64,000 bases of DNA, from the NCBI GenBank assembly GCA_018343915.1, contig JABRWF010000006.1, positions 1,612,001 to 1,676,000 of the forward strand, read 5' to 3'. The first letter of the stretch is position 1, and the number at the start of each line of letters is the position of its first letter. The position numbers and the translations under genes are program-made. Of this stretch, positions 1 through 13,399 are shown piece after piece. The notes beneath the pieces are model-generated. The model saw only the letters and a list, made by a program, of their open reading frames with translations, ran no database searches and was not told the DNA's origin. The stretch comes from Agroathelia rolfsii (lineage: Eukaryota > Basidiomycota > Agaricomycetes > Amylocorticiales > Amylocorticiaceae).

Positions 1-531
1 ATCACCACGTGTGCATGACGATGTGACGATCCCTGGTATGGGAGGTATGGGCTGTTGCGGCATACGGCCTTTACGGACATTTGCCGGTCTTTGTTTTGTC
101 TGCCATAATGAAGCTGGATATTAGCAAAGGCTAACTTAGGCGAGCATCGCGGGCTGCGTCGCGACGAGGTGCCAGTTAGTGTGTGATTGCTCTATGCTGC
201 TACGCGTCGCGCGGGCCAGGGACGGGACGGAGGGACGGCGACGGGCACGTGACCGCGGAGCCGAAACAGGCAAATTGACTGGCGGAGGCTGACTGGATTC
301 GGTCTCTTCCTGTGTGTCCAACGTCCATTGTCCGCCCAAAACCATCTCTTTCTTGCCGTGTGGCCCACAGCACACGAGAGATGAGCTATTGTCCCTTCTA
401 AATAACTCTTCGTTTGTCTATTCAACATATTCTTGCTCTCTCTCTCTCTATCTCTATTGTCTCTGTATCATATTCCTTCCTTTATACTCACCCCATCCAC
501 AAATACGACTCCTCCAACGACGCTGCTCATC
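1..531. other. Upstream region of first gene
   Basis: I see no convincing gene here. The stretch holds a pyrimidine-rich tract at about 431-480 just upstream of the ATG at 532, a common arrangement near fungal transcription starts. Short open frames on both strands overlap one another and have no recognisable content. Confidence 0.5.
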
Positions 532-1282
532 ATGCCCAAACAAGCACAAGCCCGTCCCCCCGCGCATATGTATGCCCAAGATCTGTTACCACCACCTCTT
601 TCAGACTTGGATGTCGTAATCACCCCGGCATCTCCATCGGTAAGATGAAAATCGCACATTGTCTCCTTTTTACGGCTCTCACTGGTCGGTTGTTAGGAAT
701 CCGCCCACGATGCCGCTTCCAATGGCCTCAAGTCACCCATCAAGCTAGACGCCCCTCATGTACCTGTTCGTCCCTGCTCTCATTCACCTTATTATCATCC
801 GCTAATCTCACTCATTGCAGGCGACGCGCCACAACGACAATCCACGACGTCGCAATCACCCTAATATTTCTATCAAGCCAGCTATACCTTGCAAGGGTCA
901 AGACTGCCACATATCGTCCATTGGCTTCCCGACGACTCTGATGGAGAGCCCCAATTTGAAGGACTACGTCGATGACCCATTCAATACACCTGCGCGCAGC
1001 ACACAACCTGAAGGCGATCAGCCCTCTGGCCCAGGCCCAACGCGCCGGCGAAGGACATCATCCCGCTCCAATCCTCTTCAGACGTCATCTCCCGTACGCA
1101 GGAGTGCACGCTTAGCAGAGCAGGAGATTATACGCAAGTTGGCCAGCAGCAAGGCGCATACACCCCATACCCCCCACACGCCTCGTGTGCATGCCTCCGT
1201 GCCACCAGGCATGATTGAATTCCGAGGACTCATGCCACACATGTGGGCTTGTGGCTCCCCCAACCCTGTCTGGGTATCCTGA
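532..1282 (+). CDS. Hypothetical protein, about 210 aa, three exons
   Basis: Exons read as 532-639, 697-759 and 821-1282. Both introns have GT-AG ends and fall between codons, and the joined frame is open to the TGA at 1280-1282. I do not recognise the product. It is rich in Pro, Ser and Arg and looks mostly disordered, with a basic stretch (RRRRTSSRS) in the middle, a short THTPHTP-type repeat, and a more hydrophobic C-terminus containing PPGMIEFRGLMPHMW. That tail looks like the part most likely to be conserved. A nuclear role would be a guess. The start is the first ATG after a pyrimidine-rich leader and gives a clean splice frame. Confidence 0.6.
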
Positions 1283-2023
1283 GCAGAGTTTACTTGGTTC
1301 CCTTTACTTATTTTCGGTTTTTTATCTCATCATTCAAAGAACACTCAGCATTGTTCGTCCCTTGTCATTTTCACGACCCCTTACATCACTCCCCTGCATC
1401 TGCTATCATTTCTCCTTCGATTTTGGTTAATTTTTTGTTTTGTTTTGCATGATCACGATTACAATCTTGGTTTGTTGGTATAGGTATACATCTTTTCTGT
1501 TTACTACTTGTCATCTAATACTCTCGTCCCCATTACTTCCGTCTCCTCATCACTCCAGCATTTGTCTTGCTTTACGACTTTTTTTTTTCGATGCAAAACC
1601 CCTTGATTTATGACTTGATTTATCGGCTCCTGGCCTATTATATATAGTTTGTTCACACATCTGGCTGTTGTTCTCCTTATCTTCCTTCTGTTTGCCCTCC
1701 ATCTATTTTCATCCCTGTTTTCGCTCTGCTGTTTGCGATCGATACTGTCCTCAAAAGTAAATCATAAAACCTGTACACACGGTACTTTTTGGTTACATGC
1801 CATAACATTTCATTTTTTTCCCCTTGGGAAACCTCTTATCTAGTCGTCGCACATCATGGATATTCTCACCATCCGTGGGAGGAATGGGTTGTCGTGATCA
1901 TGACGAGGCTCTCACTTACTTGCATATATGAGTCATGTTGTGTCGCGTCAAGGTGTATGCGTGTGTTGCGCGCATATACCTCCTCCTAGATTTTCACTCC
2001 CACTACCGTTACCACTTACCACC
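1283..2023. other. Intergenic spacer, T-rich
   Basis: This holds the 3' end of the first gene and the promoter of the aminotransferase gene. It is T-rich, with a TATATATAG element near 1640. An in-frame ATG at 1928 would extend the aminotransferase by 32 residues that do not resemble the family, so I treat it as untranslated. No RNA gene seen. Confidence 0.4.
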
Positions 2024-3388
2024 ATGGGTGACTCGAGGGTTATCAACTTTGGCGCTGGTCCTTCTGCACTGCCCACTTCCGTCTTAGAGGAAGCTACCCA
2101 AGGACTGCTCAACTTTGAGGGCACTGGCATCGGCATCGCCGAGATCTCTCATCGTTCCAAAGAGTTCATTGCATACCTCGCGCATGTCGAATCGCTCATT
2201 CGCACACAACTTGATGTGCCTCCCACACACAGCATCCTCTTCACGCAGGGCGGCGGTACAGGCCAGTTTTCCGCTGTGGTGTACAACATGCTGGCGCGCC
2301 ACCACCTCCTGCACCCGAACGCGACCGAACGTGTGCTGGACTACGTAGTCACGGGCTCGTGGAGTAAAAAAGCCATGGAAGAGGCCAAGCGGCTCAGTGT
2401 CGGCGGTGTTGGCGGCGCGAGCGTGCACGTCGTTGCCGATGCGCGCCAGCACTCCAAGGACGGCAAGTCGTTCGACAACATCCCCCCTCACGACCAGTTT
2501 GCGTTTTCGGACGATCCGGCGCTGATCTATTACTGTGAGAACGAGACCGTCGACGGTGTGCAGTTCTCGGACGATCCTACGTCGTCGGGCGCGTTCCCGT
2601 TCCATCTGTTGCCCAAAGGTCGCCTTTTGCCGCTCGTGGGCGATCATTCGTCCTCGTTCATGTCGCGCCCGATCCCGCGCTTGGCGGACCACGCCGTGAT
2701 CTACGCCGGCGCGCAGAAAAATATCGGCCCTGCCGGGCTGACGATCTTGATCGTCCGGCAGGATTGTCTCATCGATGTGGACGCGGCGGCCAAGTTGGGT
2801 GCTGCTCCTGTCCCAGTGACGATGGCATACAAGACGCTGGCGGATGCCAAGAGTGTGTATAATACACCCTCGGTGCTGCCAATTTATATTGCCGGTCTCG
2901 TGCTCCGGCGTATGAAGGAGCAAGGCGGGATGGAGTATTATCGACGCATGAACGAGAAGAAGGCGCGGTTGCTGTATGATACGCTCAAGGAGGGGGAGGA
3001 GCGTGGATTGATTCGGCTCAAGGTAAAAGAAGGAGCTGGGAGTTGGATGAATGTCGTGTTCGATGTACTTGGAGAGGGTGCTGAGGCGAAGTTTGTGAGT
3101 GGAGCCGAGGAAAGAGGGATGAAAGCTATCAAGGGACATCGGTACGTCTCTTTGCTGCTCGTCCGTTTGTATTTTACTGAGCATGATGATCTTTGTATTT
3201 TGCAACGTCCACAGGTCTGTGGGAGGTAAGCAACCATTTCAGCCCGCATATACCGTGCTTTTTTTTTTTTTTTGCTCATCATCTTTACAGGTATTCGAGT
3301 CTCGTTGTACAATGCAATAACAGAAGAACAGACGGAAACAATGGTCACCTATTTGAAAGAATTTTATACTGCAAATACCTCATCTTAG
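2024..3388 (+). CDS. SER1: Phosphoserine aminotransferase
   Basis: PLP enzyme of the phosphorylated serine pathway, converting 3-phosphohydroxypyruvate and glutamate to phosphoserine and 2-oxoglutarate. Exons are 2024-3141, 3215-3225 and 3291-3388, giving 408 aa. The N-terminus (INFGAGPSALP) is the family signature. The PLP-binding lysine lies in IYAGAQKNIGPAG, followed by the expected small-domain segment (KTLADAKSVYNTPSVLPIY). The C-terminus reads GHRSVGGIRVSLYNA only when an 11-nt microexon (3215-3225) is included, and the frame then stays open to TAG. The start at 2024 matches the family, although the frame is open upstream to 1928. The length is normal and I see no damage. Confidence 0.95.
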
Positions 3389-3516
3389 TGTACTCAATTA
3401 TAATCATACAGCTACAAATGTGTAGAAATTTGATTTAACGAAAGCTTCAAAAAAGAGCAAGTTGACTCGGATCTCAGACTAAAGGTCTTAGTTTATACAT
3501 TTCCGATGATAGTTGT

Positions 3517-3615
3517 GTCACTTTGCCGGAGTGGTTAACGGGATCGCCTGCTATTTCCTAATAGTAGCTTAGCGGTTGGTCTTTGACCGCGAGTGTTCGA
3601 ATCGCTCAGGTGACG
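3517..3615 (+). tRNA. tRNA-Ser(GCT) with a 17-nt intron
   Basis: The strand folds into a class II tRNA. The acceptor stem is 3517-3523 with 3608-3614, and the D stem is CCG/CGG. The anticodon stem is 3543-3547 with 3572-3576, the anticodon GCT is at 3550-3552, and the long variable arm is GGTC-TTT-GACC. The T arm is GAGTG-TTCGAAT-CGCTC and the discriminator base is G. The anticodon loop closes only if 17 nt (3554-3570), one base 3' of the anticodon, are removed; this is the canonical tRNA intron position. A TTTTT tract at 3620-3624 fits a Pol III terminator. It decodes AGC/AGU serine codons. Confidence 0.93.
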
Positions 3616-3619
3616 ATAA

Positions 3620-3624
3620 TTTTT
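3620..3624 (+). terminator. Pol III terminator of tRNA-Ser
   Basis: A run of five T lies five bases past the mature 3' end of the tRNA. Confidence 0.7.
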
Positions 3625-3844
3625 GTATAAAGCACAGCACGAGGTGCTTGCAATTGAGGGAGGCCAAAGAAGTGCAAGATTGACTTGTACCTTGTGCAAA
3701 AAAGCCTCCGAAGAGTTGGGCAGCGCAAGGGACCGTCACAGTGACACTTACTATACAAGTGTGCTATTGGTACTCTACTGTTTGTTTTTCCACAAATCGA
3801 ATCCATCCGTCTTTATTTGTCATAACACCAATCTGGGCTTTATC

Positions 3845-5675
3845 ATGCTGAGCGAGACAATGTATGGGGATGAGATGCACGTCATGTGGCCGCTGCCGTT
3901 CAGCGTTGTGAACGAGGGTCGTCCCAATACGTCCGCCTTTGCTCTCTTTCGACTACCAGAGGAGTTATTTCCTCTAATAACACAACGCCTCAAAGAACAT
4001 GATTTATCATCGCTGGCACTCGTCGACCATGCTTGCTTGCAGCTCGTCCGTGCGCAGCGCTTTCATCACGTTAGGCTGCTGTTACACAATGACCGTACCA
4101 CAAAGGAGATCCTGTCGATACTACTCGAAGAGTCCCGTATACGCCAAGAGAATCGGGGCAGTTGTCCTCATTCTTCCCTCGGATCATGCGTTAGACAAAT
4201 CACAGTCGGCCTGAAGGGAATAAATTGGGGACAGAGTAGCACTTTACAGACTGATAAGGACCTTTATGAAACTCATGCTTTACAGGTATTGTGTTTCCTC
4301 CCTGGCGCCGTGTCCCTCTGACGACTCTTCAAAATAGATAATTGAAGCGATGCGTGTTTCATTGCCAAACCTAATTTCTTTGCACTGGTTGGATGAATAT
4401 GCCTTACCAACCGGTCTTATGGATGCTATCGCAAAGTCCGAGATACATCATTTGAATATTCACCACACGTTATACACATCTGCACCAATACTCAGGCTTC
4501 AGGTTCCCAAGTCTGAACGTCGTTGGTCACTGCGATCATTGGAGCTAAAGCTCCTCCCAGAGCTCGGCGACAACTTTGATCAAGAGTGTGGTTTTCTTAT
4601 CTCTTCACTTTCACAAGATTTACTACTAGATAATGCTCACTTGCTGGAAAAAGTTCTATGGACTGATCTCCCCGAAGATTTACCGTTATTTACCCCAAGC
4701 TCAAATCTGGATTCATCTACCATACCACATTTCCCGCACCTTGAGCTACTTGGCGTAAAGCTGATTGGACAGCTCTGGCAGCAAGATGTTTTATCAACTA
4801 TGCTTTCCAGCCCTTGTTTACGCACATTGGATATAGAAGCCGCCGAACCATCTGTCTACCAATTACTCTCACGCCAGGGAGAGATTCCCTCTCTCAAATC
4901 ACTCGCATGGCATCGTCGCTGGCCTCAGTTCGACATTGAGCTTGACACTAACGCAGAAAATGGACCAGAACAGGGTGCAATCGTGTCCTTCTGCGAAGCG
5001 AATACTCAACTGGAGATAATCGCGTTGCCATCTCCTACATCGAACATACTTATCGAAAAAAAGCTTCTCCCTCTTTTCGCCACCTTCCGTTCTCTCTCTT
5101 CGCTTGCTCTCGTTTTTGATGACGTAGAGATTCCCGAGTCAGCGATGAACATGATTGCACAGATATCCTCTCTAGAACGGTTGTGGCTTTCCGCTGGAAA
5201 TCAGTCTGGCTGGAGACATGATTGGGGTATAAACCATGTCGTGATCCGTACCGCCTTGGCACCTCTGCAGCGGCTCAAAAAAATTGCGTTTACTCGTGAT
5301 TCATATAACTCTGGATGGGGGGAGGGAGCGACAGATGGGTATTACAATCGACGGTTACTCCCACCCGGGCATAGGGCATCGGACTATATTAATAGAGGAT
5401 TCAATGACCGTGATAATGACTCCGATGATGATAACGATGAGTCAGTCATCATCGATTTAGCATGGGAAAAGTATCACTTGTTGCGAGTAATGAACCACGC
5501 GAAAAAGTATGCGCAAGTGTTTCCTAGGTTGGACTGGATTTATGTTGGTCAGCTGCCAATAGCCATAGCCGAGGAAACGAGGAAGGGCCGTCTGCACAGG
5601 AAGCCAGTGCCGGTCACTACTCAGAGGAATGACTATTGGACTCCTCTCAAGAAGATGTGGGGCATAATCTTGTAG
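3845..5675 (+). CDS. F-box protein with LRR-like region
   Basis: Two exons, 3845-4285 and 4338-5675, joined at phase 0 give 592 aa. Residues about 30-75 contain an F-box-like motif (FRLPEELFPLITQRLKEHDLS, then LALVDHACLQLV), which would bind Skp1 in an SCF ubiquitin ligase. The rest has repeated leucine-rich segments (LISLHWLDEY, LELLGVKLIG, LRTLDIEAAE, LERLWLSAG) like the substrate-recognition part of fungal F-box proteins. An acidic run (DRDNDSDDDNDES) lies near the C-terminus. Such proteins are numerous and variable in mushrooms, so no target can be named. It converges on ALG13 with 55 bp between the stop codons. Confidence 0.8.
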
Positions 5676-5730
5676 CTAGCATGATAATAATATTGTAGAA
5701 ATAGAATTGGATGTAAATATGTATGAAAAC

Positions 5731-6351
5731 CTAAAAACCCATCTCTTCGTCTAAAAGATCACGAAAACGGGACGGGTCTGGTGCAGGGAATGGGACAAGA
5801 GCTTTCCTGTCAAGGTCATGTATACAATGGGCTAATTCACTGGAAATGTGATTATTATGCTGAGGATTTCCTATGACTACGACAGGAGAACTTACGAGAC
5901 ACTGGACGACTTCAAATAATCCATGTTAGACAAAGACGAAGCTAGTTCTTCCTGATGATTGTCTAGAAGAGTGGGATTCGGTACTACAATGAGTGGCTTC
6001 CCCATCCTGAGTACATCAACTATTGTTCCAGAACCTAACAAAATATCACTATATTGCAATCGACCCGTTCTCGTTGTACAAACCTGCGTGGCTGATGACA
6101 AGGTCTGCTTTCTCATAATCATCCTGCAGAGAGGATTTGAATTTCCAAACATTAATGTTCAAGCCGTCTCTAGTGAGCTCTAGGACTCCCGAAGCCGGGG
6201 GTTTGATTTCAGGGCCCAAATCGGAATTACCGCATTGCAGTGAGAGTGTGTCATAACCGCGGTCGCGTAAAGCTGAAATCACGGGCGAACCAAGGACGCA
6301 TTGGGCAAGTTGGTCGAACTTGGTTGACCCGACGGTAACGAAGACCAGCAT
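5731..6351 (-). CDS. ALG13: UDP-GlcNAc transferase subunit ALG13
   Basis: Catalytic subunit that, with membrane partner ALG14, adds the second GlcNAc to dolichol-PP-GlcNAc on the cytosolic face of the ER. Reverse-strand exons are 6351-6084, 6034-5896 and 5839-5731, giving 171 aa, close to the family's length. Visible signatures are the N-terminal MLVFVTVGSTKFDQL, then DLVISHAGSGTIVDVLR (the GT28 donor-binding region) and GKPLIVVPNPTLLDNHQEELA. The middle introns are 49 and 56 nt, and both phases agree with the protein. The gene is divergent from PRO3 with 200 bp between start codons. Confidence 0.95.
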
Positions 6352-6551
6352 TCAGAGGGCAATGAGGTAATCTGACCGAGTAACTAATAGCGTTCCGTGC
6401 CGGAGTTGTGCTCCCACTGCTACTTTGCCGTGGAAGTAATGCAACATGGTACTTGATTATGATCGTAGTCCATATCAATCATCGACTCCACGCTTATTTG
6501 TTGATGCTTCCGGAGAATCCAACTCAAACTTGAATTTCACTCTGACTCACC

Positions 6552-7762
6552 ATGGGCTACACTCTTTGTGTCTTGGGTATTCCTCACTTGCTAATACATT
6601 ATCTATGCGATCCGAATAAAATGTGATTTCAGGATGTGGGACGATGGGCATCGCCGTCTTGTCTGGCGTTATAGCCAGTCTAGAGCCTAACATTCAATCA
6701 ATCGCCCTTCCCAAGTGGGAATCTCATACCCCAGGGACCATGACCCCTACAAATACGCATGATGATTCTACGCCATCGCGGTTTATCGCATGCGTTGCTC
6801 GTCAAGACAGCGCTCGGAAGCTTCAGACCACATTCTCATCCCTTGGGGGCCGCGGTCGCGATGTCGAAGTGACATATGGGCAGAATTTGGATGCGGTTTC
6901 TCAATCTGATGTTGTGCTGCTTTGGTAACCCGCCTTAGGATATTTTATCCTGATTTTTTGGCGTTCTAATGACTGATCATAGCTGCAAACCTCAGATGGC
7001 CCACACAATACTTTGCGAAGCTGGTATCAAAGATGCTCTGAAAGGCAAGCTCTTGATCAGCATTCTGGCCGGCGTAACTATTTCCCAGATAAACGGATGG
7101 GTGGATCCCTCAACAAAGGTTGTCAGAGCCATGCCAAACACTCCTTGCAAGGTATTTGTCTTGAAATGAGCATATCGAGTGCTACAACACTCAATATAAC
7201 ATATCAAGATTCGAGAGGGAATGACCATTGTCAGCCCATTATCGTCAGGCCCTGATAAAGAGACTGATCAGGCCATCATCCTCAAAATATTCTCCTCGAT
7301 TGGTCGATGCCGATTCCTAGACGAAAAGCATTTTGACGCATGCACCGCACTGTCTGGTTCCGGACCAGCCTTTGCCTGTATTTTCCTGGAGGCCATGGCG
7401 GATGGTGCGGTCATGATGGGACTTCCGCGTGCTGAGGCCGTTGAGCTGGCCGCTCAGAGTAACCTTTGATTCCTCTCTCGCCTTTTCTTCAGTGCTGATA
7501 TTGTCAAATTTCTTAGCGTTACAGGGAGCAGCTCGCATGACTTTAGCTGGAACCCATCCGGCCCTTATTAAAGACTCGGTAACAAGTACGTATTGTCTTG
7601 ATCGTGATTTCTCATGAGCTGACTTCGGAGAAATTTTAAGCTCCCGGCGGATGCACGATCGCTGGATTATTGGCTCTCGAAGATGGCCGGGTTCGATCTA
7701 CGATTGCCAGATGCATCGAGATTGCTACTAACCGCGCCAGCGAACTGGGACAGTCCAAGTAG
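6552..7762 (+). CDS. PRO3: Pyrroline-5-carboxylate reductase
   Basis: Last step of proline synthesis, reducing 1-pyrroline-5-carboxylate with NAD(P)H. Six exons (6552-6576, 6633-6924, 6983-7151, 7209-7458, 7517-7585, 7641-7762) give 308 aa in one frame. The N-terminal Rossmann motif GCGTMG is formed across the first splice junction. VVRAMPNTPCK and the C-terminal signature (ALSGSGPAFACIFLEAMADG, then LAAQTLQGAARM) mark the dimer and active-site region. The last exon gives TPGGCTIAGL and a TAG stop. It converges on the P450 gene with 55 bp between stops. Confidence 0.95.
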
Positions 7763-7817
7763 AGGGGCAATACGATAAAAAGCCCAAAATTGTGCATTGC
7801 ATTTGTACTGTTACTCT

Positions 7818-10106
7818 TCACAGCGCTTGTTGTGCTATAAGAGACTTTGCCTCTTCACTTCTCGGGGTAATTTTACATTTGAACCTGTCCACGCATCTAA
7901 GAGTCGCTGATTCAAAAGGTAATGCTTTCAACGGTTTAAATGGTCATACCTGACAGAACCATCGTTGAAACTCATAGGAGGAAGCATGTCCTTGCCGTTT
8001 TCATCCTGCAGACATTCGATATTGAAGGTTGCGAGAATGTTGGCTATGACAATATAGAGCATACTATCGGCATAGTGCATCCCCCCGCAAATACTATGAA
8101 AGCGCGTACGTATAAGTAGCCTAGTATAGAATAAGTGAATTTTTCGAGTCTTACCGGCGGCCAAAACCAAATGTAAATAGCTGAGGGTCCAAGGGCATCT
8201 TTTCGGCATCTTTTTTAGCTCGGGGATCGAATAGCGGCAAGAAACGTTCAGGGATGAATTCATCTGGTTGATCATAATATGTGGACGACCTTGCGATAGC
8301 GTACACGTTAGGTATAATTAGAGTTCCCTCCGGGATGAAATGTCCTATAGTAATCACTCCATAAGATATCGTGTGAGATATTGAAATACAAACCTTACCT
8401 TTCCATACATCGTCGCTGATGAGTCGGTGAGGAAGAGCTAGCATTGTAAAATATTCAGTTTCCACATAGTCTTGATGTTTGGATATTCAATACCGATGGG
8501 AGAGACAGGCTGCCAGCGGGTGACTTCCTTTATCAAAGCATTCACGTATGGTAAAGAGTCGCGATCTGAGAATGTGGGAAGGCGATATGAACCAATGACG
8601 GCATCAATTTCACGTTGGGCACGCTTCTGGACTTCGGGATAATAACACATCGACAAAAAGAATGATGTGATGGACGCCGTGGTCTGAATCGAATCCGGAT
8701 CAGTATCAAACTCTACGCATGAGATTTATAAACCCATACGGTATCCAGTCCGGCTGTGGTAAGTTTAGATTAGATTATTATATATTCAAGTTCTATAACG
8801 TTGGAATTAAAGCTTACCAGCATACATTGTACCTGCACACCATCTGACGGCGTCTTCATCGTATTGGGTCCCTTTACTGCCCAGGAGTTCGCTCACAAAT
8901 GTGCGAATATTATCATCGGCCTATCAATGAATACTGAGCCCCAACTCAGGTGCCAAGAGAGAATGTAGGGGTTACCGATCCTCTTTTGACGATATCCAGC
9001 GGCAAATCTAGCATTAATTTTGTTTTTACTCGCGCGTTTTCTGCAAACTTGTGCCAGTTGGCGGCGCCAGGAAACCAGGATGGAAAATACCGCACTATGT
9101 TACATATTAGTGGCCACTATAATCTATTTCAGGGGAATTGAAATTACCAAAAGGTAATAGGTCAACTAAGAAGCGACCAGGTATCGCTGCATATGCCGCA
9201 GCTTCAATGGCTTCTTCAGCTACAGCTATGCACTTTAAGGACGGATTAGTCAATGTACTCTCCAGTTAGGTGTATGATCTGACATACTGGATCAGTTGAA
9301 TCTTCTACTTCAATCCCATAAACCGAGTACATGATCCCCCTCCCAGTCGCTCTGTGCATGTATGCCGAATGTCAGTCAGGAAGAAAGACTCTGACAATAA
9401 AACGCACATTCTAAGATCATCAAGGTACTTTTCCGGGTTCTTGAGCAAATCAACAAGATATTTCTGAGTGACTTTCTCTTGAATACTCCAGAATCGTTCA
9501 TGGGTGCCCTTGCGCATAGATTGGGCCATCATACGACGATAACGCCTCCATCGGTCACTGTAAGGTATAAGAACCACAGAATCCACCCAGCCCATTCTGA
9601 GAAATGTAAAAGATATATAGCTTATACAAAATCAAAGGATTGGAAACGCATACAATGAGGAAAGCATCACTTGGTATGGACGATCTGAATACAGGCTGGA
9701 GCGTTTTTCAAGTAATTCAATGCAATCCTATCGTCGCCATGTTTGAATATGAGTCGAACGGATCCTAAAAACTGCTTTTATGGACTAAGACGTACATCAA
9801 AATTATTGAGGACTAGGAGGTGTGACCCTGGGACTTTCAAACTGAAGAAATCACCTATAGAGGAAGGTCAACAGAGAAACTTCAAGTTGTCGCTCGAGTT
9901 CGGAGAATACCATATATATCTTTCCAGCGAGCGTAGGTCTCCCATGGTCGGACAGACGGGATAGAGAACAGATTACCGACTAGTGGGAGTCCTCTGGGAC
10001 CGGGGAAGGGCTTATAAAGAGGATTGCGAGCTCGTAAGAAGTTATCAATAATCAGCGTAGCAAAAGCGCCTAATACAACTGCCAGCCATGAGCTCTGATC
10101 CATCAT
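7818..10106 (-). CDS. Cytochrome P450, OrdA/CYP5144-like
   Basis: Membrane-anchored heme monooxygenase of the kind expanded in mushrooms. Fourteen exons in reverse order: 10106-9911, 9854-9796, 9727-9654, 9596-9408, 9351-9288, 9232-9148, 9094-8976, 8920-8818, 8753-8740, 8683-8494, 8437-8399, 8344-8155, 8093-7950, 7896-7818. Their sum is an intact 514-aa frame. An N-terminal hydrophobic anchor (WLAVVLGAFATLIIDNF) is followed by the proline hinge PFPGPRGLPLVGN. Helix I reads AAGLDTTTAS, and the 14-nt exon supplies part of it. Also seen are the ERF-type segment PDEFIPERFLP and the heme loop FGFGRRICGG with the cysteine ligand. The substrate cannot be told; the subfamily is inferred from overall resemblance. 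There are no biosynthetic partners next to it. Confidence 0.92.
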
Positions 10107-11021
10107 GCCAGTGACGAGAAAGGAGAACCTATCGTTGAATATTTATTGTCCACCTGACATTTATATATTGGTAAAAGGAAATGATAACCGTTTATTTAAA
10201 TAGGGCACCCTACGCCCAGGACAGATGACTTGGATGGACATGACAGCGTAGGCCAGCCACTATTCGGATCATCCAAAGCTGTCGTGACAGGAATCGCTAG
10301 GGTCATTAATCCAGCTAAGGCATAAGCGCTGTTGAAACGGTTGATCATTAATAGACCGGTGTCTTGTCTACTACATAATTCATCTTCTTGACTCTCATTT
10401 CGGGCTGTGCTTTAGACCGGCACAGCTTTGAGGTTTTTGAGGTATAGGAACACAGTGTGTATATTCCCTAACTGCATATTGAAAATACACCTTGAATATG
10501 GACGCGTGGTGCTAGTAATAAATATTAGCTAATTTAAACGTGTGTGCATCATTGATATAGAATTAACTTCCAATACACATATATGTCTCAGACCAACATC
10601 GTTATCATTGAATTCCGAATCGCTTCGTCGAAGTACCCTTGTAGTAGACGCATCCAGAAGAGTGTCAATTTCAATCTATTACCTAAATTGGAGCATGGAT
10701 GCGTCTTCACGCGCCTCATCTCCTCTACCCGCTTCTCGGAGCCTAGCGCCTAGCGCTGACAGCGGAGGACTGCTTCTGTTCTCAAGCGTCACCTGTTTTT
10801 CAACCGCCCAGCACCGTCAATCTGGACTGTGGATACAAGACATGAGGCGCAATGTTTATTTTAATATTTCAAGTAGAAGACTACACCAAATTACTCTAAA
10901 CACTGGCGAAAATACTAAAAAAAGTGATGTTTCCCGGATCTCTTCGTCATCTCCACAAAATCGTTGAAACGAACAACAAAAGGGACCAATGGTATTTCAA
11001 GATACATTGGCACGTTCAATA

Positions 11022-11084
11022 TTGCTCAGGTAAAATGAGGACATATGCGTGAGATAAAAGCATAGACCAGAGTGTCAAAGAGCG
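11022..11084 (+). repeat. Imperfect direct repeat, copy 1
   Basis: 63 nt matching 11286-11348 at 48 of 63 positions with no gap. The shared core is TAAAATGAGGACA plus CCAGAGTGTC. Function unknown; it may be a decayed duplicate. Confidence 0.7.
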
Positions 11085-11285
11085 TGGTTATCAGGGAGGC
11101 AAAAGTGGTTTCGATTGCACATGAAATAATCAATTTTATTGCGTGGGCGATCTAACAGATAGCATACGTAGAGCTCTTGCTAAGTGTCCCCATAAGTCAC
11201 CGCAGATCATTCTGGTAGGCGAGAATGATCTTTAGTGACATGGACCAGTAGATGATTAGAATCAATCCAACTGATTGGTTTAATC

Positions 11286-11348
11286 TTGCTCCCATAAAAT
11301 GAGGACAGAGGCGTGATGTCAGAGCCCTGCCCAGAGTGTCGAGGAGCG
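11286..11348 (+). repeat. Imperfect direct repeat, copy 2
   Basis: Second copy of the 63-nt unit at 11022-11084, about 76 percent identical, same orientation, 264 bp downstream. Confidence 0.7.
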
Positions 11349-11779
11349 ATACTATGTGAAAGTCTTAATGTCAGACAGGTAAACCTAACTTAGTCCTAAA
11401 ATCGATAAAATTATAGCCTATGTGATGGTATTAGTATCCACGAAAATAAACAAAGGGATAAGCAAAAATGTATTCCCAAGACTGAACAACCATGGCCAAC
11501 ATGTACAGGCGTTGGTAAAGCGTTAAATGAGCGACAAGGGAGATCTGTGTTCTTTCTTGCTCATAAGAATGGACACCATGCCGTGAAGTAATGCAGTATG
11601 GTGCCAAAGTGAACAGAGCTGGGAAAATAAACAATGGGCAGACCAGCTTACCAAACATCCAGTCAACAATATGATATGATATGCGCAGTAGTGTACATGA
11701 GTTGCAGTCCTGTTGCAACAGGTCAGAGTGTGTAGGGTACCAAAACACGAAAGAACTTACTTATAAAAATAATACAGTA

Positions 11780-13399
<1,620 letters not shown>

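Larger units (their letters stand above)
10107..11779. other. Gene-poor gap
   Basis: This 1.7-kb stretch between the P450 start and the RPT3 stop has no gene I can support. It is AT-rich, with open frames at 10542-10967 (+) and 11431-11748 (-). The second is hydrophobic and could be a decayed or spliced membrane-protein exon, but has no recognisable motif. A duplicated 63-bp segment lies inside (11022-11084 and 11286-11348). Confidence 0.5.

Noticed and set aside
2084..3205. 373-aa minus-strand frame opposite the aminotransferase
   Set aside because: Antisense shadow of a GC-rich coding exon; content is not protein-like.
10542..10967. 141-aa plus-strand open frame
   Set aside because: No motif, odd composition, no splice support; sits in the gene-poor gap.
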